NCBI GenBank assembly: GCA_964242415.1
Contig: CAXTAT010000064.1
Span: 1-7,073 of the forward strand
Direction of reading: 5' to 3'
Source: DASWOJ01 sp964242415
Lineage (GTDB): Bacteria > Pseudomonadota > Alphaproteobacteria > Acetobacterales > Acetobacteraceae
Length of the DNA: 7,073 bases
Shown: piece after piece, positions 1-4,927 of the stretch
Layout of the letters: every line of letters starts with the position of its first letter
Position numbering within the stretch: the stretch's first letter is position 1
Made by a program: the position numbers and the translations under genes
Notes under the pieces: model-generated
Told to the model about the DNA's origin: nothing
The model's input: only the letters and a program-made list of their open reading frames with translations
Databases searched by the model: none

Positions 1-641
1 GACTAGGTCATCGTAAAAAGGAGGGGCATCGCTATGCATGATCGAGCAAGGGGCCAACCTCGGCACCGTCGTCGAGGTCCTTCGTGGTCAGCGCCGCCGC
101 GACGATCTACCCAGTCTCAGCATCTACGCCAATGTGCAGCTTGCGCGGGGACCAGCGTGTTGTGGCGCCGTGTCTCGACCCGCCACTCGCCGGCGCCGCA
201 GAGCTTCAGGCCCGTGCTGTCCACCAGCAGGTGCAAGGGTTCGCCATCCCTGCGCGCTTGTGGACGTGGCACCTCCAGCGTCGCCGACCTGCGGCTCAGG
301 GTCGAGTGGTCCGGCACCGCCAGGGTGAGCCCGAGCAGGCCGATGACGGAGCCGATCAGGCCCTCGGTCTGGCGCAGGGTTAGGCGGAACACGGCCCGGA
401 GCGTCAGCGCCGTCAAGATCGCCAGGGACGAACACCAGGGCTGCCCGCCCGCGGTCGTGCGCGGCTCCGCTCGCCAGCCCGGGATGGCGTCGTCGGTGAA
501 CCAGGCCGTCAAGCTGCCACGCTGGCGCAAGCTGGCGTCATACGCGCGCCAACTGCGGAGTAGCGCTCCCAGCGAGTTCATGACCTTGTGCTTCTGCTTG
601 GGGATGCGGTGGCGGCGATCTTGGTTCAGCTTGGAGGGTAA
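1..641 (-). pseudogene. Broken IS5-family DDE transposase (copy A)
   Basis: This is the N-terminal and central part of an IS5-family DDE transposase, which cuts and joins the element's ends. Homology starts at about 641 with SKLNQDRRHRIPKQKHKV, but the expected start codon is TTA there. The frame stays open to about 174 and includes PDHSTLSRR and the first catalytic Asp in LLVDSTGLK. A two-base loss near 173 shifts the frame. Reading resumes as HGATTRWSPRKLHIGVDAETG, is interrupted by TAG at 107-109, and continues as IVAAALTTKDLDDGAEVGPLLDHA before a TAG at 32-34. The second Asp region (ADGAYD-type) and the Glu region are absent or unrecognisable in the last bases. It cannot make a working transposase without suppression and recoding. 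The family call is confident; the exact IS name is not known. Confidence 0.85.
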
Positions 642-693
642 GGGGGATATCCAGGGAACAGAGACAGGACGACCGTCCTACGCTGCGCCAGGC

Positions 694-728
694 CAGAACG
701 CCACTGGACGGGTCCATGCAACAACGCC
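694..728. repeat. Terminal segment of IS copy A, matching the end of copy B
   Basis: On the plus strand this segment starts CAGAACGCCA, continues with TGGAC and CATGCA, and ends CAACGCC. The same ordered blocks occur at 1211-1244 (CAGAACGCCA, TGGAC, CATGCA, CAATGCC). Both segments lie upstream of a transposase remnant on the minus strand, so they are the equivalent ends of two related elements. Confidence 0.65.
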
Positions 729-1183
729 CAAGGTGCAGCCTGAGCCAGCGCCGGCGCAGCCGCCCGTGCTTGGCCGAACAGCTCAGGCCCCGTACTGTCC
801 AGCACCAGGTGCACCGGCCCGGCGCCGGCCTGAACACGCGGCTGGCGTCCGGCAAACGCCTGACCGCGGCGGCTCAGGGTAGTGTGGTCCGGCACGGCCA
901 GATCGAGGCGGGCAGCGCAAGTACACCGCGGGCGAACCCTTCCGCCTGCCGCAGGGCGAGGTGGAACAGAGCCGCAGGCTGAGCACCAGCCCGATTGCCA
1001 GGTCCGAGTAACGTGGTTGCCCACCCGGCGTGGTGCTTGCCATCCCGCAAGCACTGTTTCGTCTATCCAGACGGTGATGTCACCCCGCCGGCGTAGCCCC
1101 GCCTCGTAGGCTGCCCAGTTCGTAACCCGGTAGCGCGCCCGGGGAATGCGATGACAACGCGCGGCGTTGTGCTTGAACGGCAG
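729..1183 (-). pseudogene. Broken IS5-family DDE transposase (copy B), multiple frameshifts
   Basis: This transposase remnant is related to copy A but clearly diverged. It begins near 1183 with PFKHNAARCHRIPRARYRV, with CTG where an ATG is expected, and runs through GDITVWIDETVLAGWQA. It then changes frame near 1035 (TTPGGQPRYSDLAIGLVLSL), near 968 (FHLALRQAEGFARGVLAL) and near 908 (LDLAVPDHTTLSRRGQAFAG, HLVLDSTGPELFGQ). A further shift at about 771, with loss of roughly six residues, gives KHGRLRRRWLRLHLG, where it ends at 729. The first catalytic Asp is in LVLDSTG; the remaining catalytic residues are lost. It is more decayed than copy A, which fits B being the older insertion. Confidence 0.83.
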
Positions 1184-1210
1184 GGAAGGAAAGTAGCTAA
1201 CCCCAGACAG

Positions 1211-1244
1211 CAGAACGCCAGATGGACTTTCATGCACCAATGCC
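1211..1244. repeat. Terminal segment of IS copy B
   Basis: This is the counterpart of 694-728, with shared blocks CAGAACGCCA, TGGAC, CATGCA and a CAATGCC end. It lies between the transposase remnant (from 1183) and the stop codon of the ExeA-like gene (1255-1257). It may have replaced that gene's natural terminator. Confidence 0.6.
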
Positions 1245-1254
1245 TTGCGGGACA

Positions 1255-2637
1255 CTAGAGTCGAGGTAGCCACATTTCGATCATACCAGGCTCGGGTCGT
1301 TTCGGGCTTGCCGTCATGTCCTCGACCTGCCACTCGCCACCTTGTGCCAGCGTTGTCTGCGCCAGTGCAAAGGCGGCCGTGCGGTCGGCGAGAAACTCGT
1401 AGCGAATTGTCGGGATCGCCGGCACTGCGGGGGCTGGCTGCAGTTCGAGCCCGGCCACACGGTTCCGCAGCAGCTTGGCCTGGTGCTCGGCGGCCATACG
1501 GTCCAGGTCAGAACCGGAAGCGAAGAACAGCAGCACGCGAGGCTCGCCCGGGATGCGGGATGTCTCAACCTCGGCCGGCGCGGCGGTCTGCGGCGAGGGC
1601 GGCGCGGCCTGGTGGCGGGCAAGATAGTCTTGGAACAAGGCCTCGCGCTCGGCCTGCAACAGCCGTCTCCCTAGGCTGCGGGTATTGAGGAAGGCGGTAA
1701 ACTCGCGATACAGCCGGGCACGGGCAGTTGCCGCATCCTCCAGGGGCGGAGTGGAGGGCGAGGCAGGCGGCTCGGGAGCCGGCAGCTCGGCCGGTGAAGC
1801 CTGCGGCGAGGCCTGTGCCAGGGCCGGTGGCGTTTCCGTTGGCTGTTGCCCCGCTGGCTGAATTGACGGTGCCACAGGCAAGTCCTGCGGAGCCGCCGCG
1901 GCGGTCTGCTGTGGCTCGCTGGCGGTCGGCGACGATGGCGCTTGCGTTTCCGTGGGCGTAAGCGTGCTGGGGGGTGTCGGGCTATGCGGGATGGTGCCGG
2001 GCTGGAACGGGCCGTGGATCATGAACAGGATCGCGACCACCGCACAGAGGCCCAGGCCGGCCAGGAGTGGCACCTCGAAGCGCGGCCGCCCCTTGCGGGA
2101 GGCGCTGGGCCGAGGCGCCTGCGCTGCGGGTATCGGCGTCTGGCCGGCGGTCGCCGGCGCGGGATCGGCGGGGTCGCGGATGATGTAGGTGCGGTTGTCC
2201 GCGAGCCGCGCACCAAGCTCCGGGGTGCCGACCAGCGCCACCTGCACCGGCACCAAGCTGGGATGGCTCAGCCCCGGCAGGCCGTGCAAGAATTCCAGGG
2301 CCTTGGGCGTCAGCGTCTCGGCTTGCTCCACCACCACCACCACCTGCCGCCGCGTACCTGACTGGGCGATCAGCGCGCGCAGCACCCTCTCGGCTTTGTC
2401 GCGCCGCACCTCGTCGGCCTTGTGGCGGGTGATCTGCAGCACTAGCCGCTCCAGCGACAGCGGTGCGGCGAGCGGGTTGCTGATGCGGATGAAGCCGATA
2501 TGGACCCCGGCGAGCTCCCGGATCGCAATCTCCACCCTGGCGGCCTGCTTCGGCCCGCCCAGCAGCGCCATCATCGGCACCTTGGCCCGAATGGCGGCGG
2601 CCAGGCTGGTGGCTTGCGCGATGGGCGTGGGGCTCAT
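1255..2637 (-). CDS. ExeA/GspA-like membrane-anchored pseudo-ATPase with C-terminal periplasmic domain
   Basis: The product has 460 residues. The cytoplasmic part (about 1-155) resembles the ExeA/GspA AAA (AAA_22) fold. It has a Walker-B-like strand VVVVVEQAETLT at 99-110 followed by VALVGTPEL at 133-141, a typical ExeA sensor segment. The Walker A site is not recognisable: GGPKQAARVE at 27-36 stands where GxxGxGKT is expected, and the Walker B acidic pair DE is EQ. ATP hydrolysis is therefore unlikely. One membrane helix lies at about 188-208, followed by a Pro/Ala/Ser/Thr-rich linker (about 210-300), a helical segment (301-345) and a folded C-terminal domain (about 366-459) containing RVLLFFASGSDLDR and ending GMIEMWLPRL. 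That domain is reminiscent of LytR_C or SPOR-type envelope modules, which is a weak guess. ATG at 2635-2637 lies 7 bases after the lipoprotein stop, so the two genes are probably co-transcribed. No other secretion gene is adjacent. Confidence 0.75.
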   Translation of the reverse strand: MSPTPIAQATSLAAAIRAKVPMMALLGGPKQAARVEIAIRELAGVHIGFIRISNPLAAPLSLERLVLQITRHKADEVRRDKAERVLRALIAQSGTRRQVVVVVEQAETLTPKALEFLHGLPGLSHPSLVPVQVALVGTPELGARLADNRTYIIRDPADPAPATAGQTPIPAAQAPRPSASRKGRPRFEVPLLAGLGLCAVVAILFMIHGPFQPGTIPHSPTPPSTLTPTETQAPSSPTASEPQQTAAAAPQDLPVAPSIQPAGQQPTETPPALAQASPQASPAELPAPEPPASPSTPPLEDAATARARLYREFTAFLNTRSLGRRLLQAEREALFQDYLARHQAAPPSPQTAAPAEVETSRIPGEPRVLLFFASGSDLDRMAAEHQAKLLRNRVAGLELQPAPAVPAIPTIRYEFLADRTAAFALAQTTLAQGGEWQVEDMTASPKRPEPGMIEMWLPRL

Positions 2638-2644
2638 CGCGGCG

Positions 2645-2983
2645 TCATGGGCTGGAGGTCCGGCAGGCGCGATCCCCCGTGGCCGCCGTCTTCGGGATCG
2701 GGCCGGGCGGCGGCAGTGCGGTCTCAGCCGGGGCGCCGGCTGCGCGCCGGTCCTGCTGCCAGGCGTCGAACTCCTGGAGCAGGCTGGCCTTCTGGGTGTC
2801 GGTCAGCCGGGCCTGAACGGGCGGCTCACATGGCTCCGGTCGCCGGACGCGTGGGCGGGACGCGGCGGTGCCGACGGGATGCAGCACGATCCGCGGGCCG
2901 GGCGGCGGCCCGGCACAGGCTGATGCCGCGAGAACAAGGCCGACGCAGGCGAGTTTGAGAAGAAGCGAGGGAAACTGCCGCAT
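2645..2983 (-). CDS. Small lipoprotein, Pro-rich, upstream partner of the pseudo-ATPase
   Basis: The product has 112 residues. A lipoprotein signal peptide is visible: basic start MRQF, hydrophobic LLLKLACVGLVLAA, and a lipobox-like ASAC with Cys23 as the modified residue. Ala24 follows, so the outer membrane is the likely destination. After a Pro-rich stretch comes one clear helix, LTDTQKASLLQEFDAWQQDR (60-79). It resembles LLQAEREALFQDYLARHQ in the downstream pseudo-ATPase. The tail (80-112) is again Pro/Ala-rich and low in complexity. I do not recognise the family. The 7-base gap to the downstream gene suggests one operon and a shared envelope task. The start at 2983 fits the signal peptide, although no strong ribosome binding site is seen. 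Confidence 0.65.
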   Translation of the reverse strand: MRQFPSLLLKLACVGLVLAASACAGPPPGPRIVLHPVGTAASRPRVRRPEPCEPPVQARLTDTQKASLLQEFDAWQQDRRAAGAPAETALPPPGPIPKTAATGDRACRTSSP

Positions 2984-3118
2984 GGTCCGTCATCGCTGTT
3001 CAGGCCCCCCTGCACGCGAGTCGCGGCGGCTTGATGGGCTGAATCTCTATACACGGCATGGTTGGCAAGCACACTCGGCTGCGGACCCTTCGCGACCCCG
3101 ACGCCGCGGCCCTCCTTT

Positions 3119-3186
3119 TTGACAATCCATGACATTTGGCCCCGTGACACGAGGCGAAGCGCGTGTCTTCTGGGGGCGAAAAGGGG
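3119..3186 (+). promoter_or_regulatory. Leader of the CVNH gene: TTGACA box, inverted repeat and ribosome binding site
   Basis: A perfect TTGACA lies at 3119-3124. No good -10 hexamer follows at 16-18 bases, so the promoter is uncertain. A 6-bp inverted repeat, GACACG (3146-3151) and CGTGTC (3162-3167) with a 10-base spacer, sits where an operator or leader hairpin could act. AAAAGGGG (3179-3186) is followed 5 bases later by ATG at 3192 and is the best start signal in the region. On the minus strand, a TATAGA at 3046-3051 is a possible -10 box for the divergent lipoprotein gene, without a matching -35. Confidence 0.35.
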
Positions 3187-3191
3187 TTGTG

Positions 3192-3701
3192 ATGGGTCTC
3201 CTCCGACATAAGCTGCTTCCGCCATGCAAACGCGCCGCAAGCATGCACGCGCTGTCGTCAGCTTTGCTCGCGCTGAGTGATTCCTTCGCGGCGGCCGCTG
3301 GATTGATGCCGGCCCAAACACCGCCCGCGCTGCACGTCCAGTTTCAGCAGGATCAGTATGGACGGTACCCGCAGGACCAGTACAGGCCGGACCAACGCGA
3401 ACCCGACGACTGGCAAGACCGCCACGGGCAGGATCGCCATGGACAAGACCCTTATGGGCGGGATCGCCGCGGGCCGGACCGCTATGGCCAGCAAGGCGGC
3501 GGACGTGGCGGCAGCTACCAGCAATCCTGCGACGACGTCCGGCAGGAGGGGTCTGTCCTGTCGGCCGTGTGCGGTGACGGCAGGGGGCGCCGGTTTGAAA
3601 GCTCGATCGATGTCAACCGTTGCGGCAGGTCGGACATCGGCAACAGCCGGGGCTACTTGCAGTGCGGTAACACCCGGGCAAGCGGTCGTCAGGTGAACTG
3701 A
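3192..3701 (+). CDS. Secreted protein with CVNH (cyanovirin-N homology) domain and hydrophilic repeat
   Basis: The product has 169 residues from ATG 3192, chosen because AAAAGGGG precedes it and because the upstream in-frame extension shows no export signal. Residues 1-42 look like a Sec signal peptide with a rather long basic start (RHKLLPPCKR) and a hydrophobic core ALSSALLALSDSFAAAAG. Residues 53-100 are a charged, low-complexity repeat built on D-R/Q-Y/H-G-Q/R-D. Residues 109-160 match the CVNH fold: SYQQSCDDVR, SVLSAVCGDGRGR, SSIDVNRCGRSDIGNSRG, YLQCGN, with Cys113, Cys127, Cys144 and Cys158. CVNH domains are known as carbohydrate-binding lectins in cyanobacteria and fungi. In proteobacterial secreted proteins the ligand is mostly unknown. 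Glycan binding at the cell surface or in the periplasm is inferred. It is divergent from the lipoprotein gene, with no operon partner. Confidence 0.75.
   Translation: MGLLRHKLLPPCKRAASMHALSSALLALSDSFAAAAGLMPAQTPPALHVQFQQDQYGRYPQDQYRPDQREPDDWQDRHGQDRHGQDPYGRDRRGPDRYGQQGGGRGGSYQQSCDDVRQEGSVLSAVCGDGRGRRFESSIDVNRCGRSDIGNSRGYLQCGNTRASGRQVN
3348..3491 (+). repeat. In-gene degenerate repeat coding for DRYGQ-like units
   Basis: About 48 codons repeat a 4-6 residue unit such as QDQYGR, QDRHGQ, DRHGQ, DPYGRD and DRYGQ. It forms a flexible, highly charged spacer between signal peptide and CVNH domain. The repeat is imperfect at DNA level, so it is probably not a fast-slipping microsatellite. Confidence 0.6.
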
Positions 3702-3743
3702 TGCCACCCGTCGCCCGCTCCGGCTGACCATCAGCACGCGAGT

Positions 3744-3757
3744 AGGAGCCTTCTCCT
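3744..3757 (+). terminator. Weak hairpin downstream of the CVNH gene
   Basis: AGGAG-CCTT-CTCCT forms a 5-bp stem with a four-base loop 42 bases after the CVNH stop codon. There is no T tract, so it is at most a weak terminator. It also lies just downstream of the scpA remnant read on the other strand. Confidence 0.2.
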
Positions 3758-3767
3758 CAAAGGCGGC

Positions 3768-4320
3768 TCATTGCCGAGTGCCACCGGGCGAAGGTCGCCC
3801 CGTGCAGCGGGGGTGGGTTCGGCGCCATCGCCCGGGGAGCGCGCGGCGGGCATGGATGGTGGTCCATGGCCTGTCCTGATCCAGCAGCACGCCCCCGTCC
3901 CGTGCCAGTTCCAACCCGGCTAGCAGGGTGCTGGCGACCGCGGCCCGGCAGCGTAGCCCCCGCTCCGGCCCGGCTGGGGCAATGCGCGGCAGGAACGCCC
4001 CCAGCGCCGTCCTTTCCCCGCCGGGCGTCGCGTGCAGCCACTGCCCGATGCGGGCGGCTGCGTCCGCCACCCGCCAAAGCGCTGGCCGTGCTGGCTGCCA
4101 GGCGTTCGCCCCCGCGGGCACGCGCAACGCCACCAGGCTGGCCCGCAGCAACGCGGTGATGTCGCCCATGACGACCGGGTCGGGGCCGACCCCCTTTCTG
4201 GCTTGGCTGGCCCGAACGACATTGCCTCCGGCCGCCCGCGTACAAACACCTCCCGCCCTAATTGCAGCCGCGCCTCCAGCCAATTGGCCGCAGCAGCTTG
4301 CGGCTGTCTCGCTCGGCACG
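3768..4320 (-). pseudogene. scpA: C-terminal remnant of segregation and condensation protein A
   Basis: ScpA bridges the SMC heads with ScpB during chromosome segregation. Reading the minus strand, the homology begins near 4300 with ANWLEARLQLGREVF and VRGRPEAMSFGPAKPE. It changes frame at a C5 run (4190-4194 on the plus strand) and continues as PVVMGDITALLRASLVAL, ALWRVADAAARIGQWL, ALGAFLPRIAP, RAAVASTLLAGLELARDG and DQDRPWTTI. The last block matches the C-terminal winged-helix segment that contacts SMC. The N-terminal half (the LDGFEGPLDLLL-type region) is missing and nothing like it lies upstream to 4485. No scpB follows. The remnant covers perhaps 170 of the 250-280 residues usual for the family. 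It is presumably a decayed extra copy; a functional scpA would be expected elsewhere. Confidence 0.72.
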
Positions 4321-4398
4321 GCCGTGGAGCGCGGCGGAACTATGATCACCACTCCAAGACAGCGCTCGGCCACGGCCACAGCAACAAATCATCCTTCG

Positions 4399-4437
4399 CT
4401 GTGACGGCCAGCCGGAGAGAAGCATAGACCGTCACAG
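4399..4437 (-). terminator. 9-bp perfect inverted repeat downstream of the small secreted protein gene
   Basis: CTGTGACGG (4399-4407) and CCGTCACAG (4429-4437) are perfect reverse complements separated by 21 bases. On the minus strand the pair lies 48 bases after the stop of the small secreted protein gene and is followed by GATTTGTTG, so it could act as its terminator. The long spacer would equally suit a protein-binding site. Function is inferred. Confidence 0.35.
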
Positions 4438-4485
4438 GTCGTCAAAACATCCGCACCAGTGCTACACTAGGGCTACGAACCGAAA

Positions 4486-4776
4486 CTAGTGACCGCCAGT
4501 CGATCCATCACCGCTTGTGGAGGGTGCACCTGGAATATTAGGCAGACCGGAGTCCGCATTTCCCAGGTCATTGCTCCTGCCGCCACCAACTGTGCTGTCC
4601 GGTCCAACATTACGCGGCACCCTGTTGCGATACAGGTTATCGGTGTTGGTTGCGAATCTATAGCCTGTCGCTGCACCCGTCGATCCCGACGGCTCGACCG
4701 TGGTTTGCGCGAAGCTGGACTGCGCCATACCCACCGAGAAGGCGAGCAGCGCAGCGGCGATAAAGGTAGTCTTCAT
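4486..4776 (-). CDS. Small secreted protein of unknown function
   Basis: The product has 96 residues. ATG at 4774-4776 is preceded by AGGAG nine bases upstream, a strong ribosome binding site, which fixes the start. The frame stays open far upstream, but that part only mirrors the lysR gene. A clear Sec signal peptide is present: MKTTF, then AAALLAFSVGMA, with likely cleavage after SSFA (residue 23). The mature 73 residues are Gly/Ser/Asn-rich with GYRFATNTDNLYRNRVPRN near the front and a STVGGG...STSGDGSTGGH tail. There are no cysteines and no recognised domain. It probably stays in the periplasm or is released. It is divergent from the LysR gene, the classical arrangement for a LysR target. 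Confidence 0.7.
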   Translation of the reverse strand: MKTTFIAAALLAFSVGMAQSSFAQTTVEPSGSTGAATGYRFATNTDNLYRNRVPRNVGPDSTVGGGRSNDLGNADSGLPNIPGAPSTSGDGSTGGH

Positions 4777-4927
4777 GATATTGGTCTCCTGACCGAAAAG
4801 GTCCGTCTCGCGGCGGGCCAGGTATGCTGTGCATCGTCTGGGCACCGCATGCAGATGGGTCAGGCTACGGCTATGCAACACCTGCAATGCTCGTTGCCCG
4901 GGCATGCGCTTACGCATGGGATCAAGG
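4777..4927. promoter_or_regulatory. Divergent intergenic region with ATGC/GCAT inverted repeats, possible LysR sites
   Basis: The 151 bases between the secreted protein gene and lysR contain ATGC-TGT-GCAT (4824-4834), GCATGCA (4848-4854), TGCA-ACACC-TGCA (4874-4886) and CATGCG-CTTA-CGCATG (4903-4918). The last two arms are perfect and end 9 bases before the lysR start. LysR proteins bind dyads of this general kind in divergent promoters. Assignment to this regulator is inferred. No convincing -35/-10 pair was found for either gene. Confidence 0.4.

Larger units (their letters stand above)
1..728 (-). mobile_element. Decayed IS5-family (IS903-group-like) insertion sequence, copy A, running off the left edge
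   Basis: This is an insertion-sequence remnant read on the minus strand. Its transposase-upstream end is placed at about 728 for two reasons. The minus-strand terminus begins GGCGTTGTTGCATGGACC, which resembles the GGCTTTGTTGAATAAATC end of IS903. The 35 bases inside that end (694-728) also align with the equivalent end of copy B (1211-1244). The transposase remnant starts at 641. The other end of the element is not in the window, so its length and target duplication cannot be confirmed. A 14-base inverted repeat (AGGACG-AC-CGTCCT, 666-679) lies in the noncoding end. The family is inferred from the transposase and the terminus. Confidence 0.7.
729..1244 (-). mobile_element. Decayed IS5-family (IS903-group-like) insertion sequence, copy B, cut by copy A
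   Basis: This is a second, diverged element in the same orientation. Its outer end is set at about 1244, where the minus strand reads GGCATTGGTGCATG, parallel to copy A's GGCGTTGTTGCATG. Its other end is missing: coding homology stops at about 729, directly at the terminus of copy A. The simplest reading is that A inserted into B, and any rest of B lies left of the window. The bases 1245-1253 (TTGCGGGAC) would be one copy of the 9-bp target duplication expected for the IS903 group. The partner copy is not visible. Confidence 0.65.

Noticed and set aside
34..882. Long plus-strand open frame of 282 codons across both IS remnants
   Set aside because: It is antisense to clear transposase homology on the minus strand, Arg/Pro-rich, and has no domain. 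High GC keeps such frames open by chance.
1..1244. The repeated structure at the left as a programmed-frameshift transposase
   Set aside because: The lesions are several, lie at different places in the two copies, include an in-frame TAG, and both copies lack the later catalytic region. This is decay, not programmed recoding.
2189..2923. Plus-strand open frame of 244 codons opposite the pseudo-ATPase and lipoprotein genes
   Set aside because: The minus-strand genes have a signal peptide, a membrane helix and recognisable motifs. The plus-strand product is an antisense shadow.
3102..3120. GCCGCGGC followed by a T5 run as a rho-independent terminator
   Set aside because: The palindrome leaves no loop and is separated from the T run. 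No gene ends just upstream on the plus strand.
2803..3321. Minus-strand open frame of 172 codons upstream of and overlapping the lipoprotein gene
   Set aside because: It overlaps the lipoprotein gene in another frame and the start of the CVNH gene, and shows no domain or ribosome binding site.
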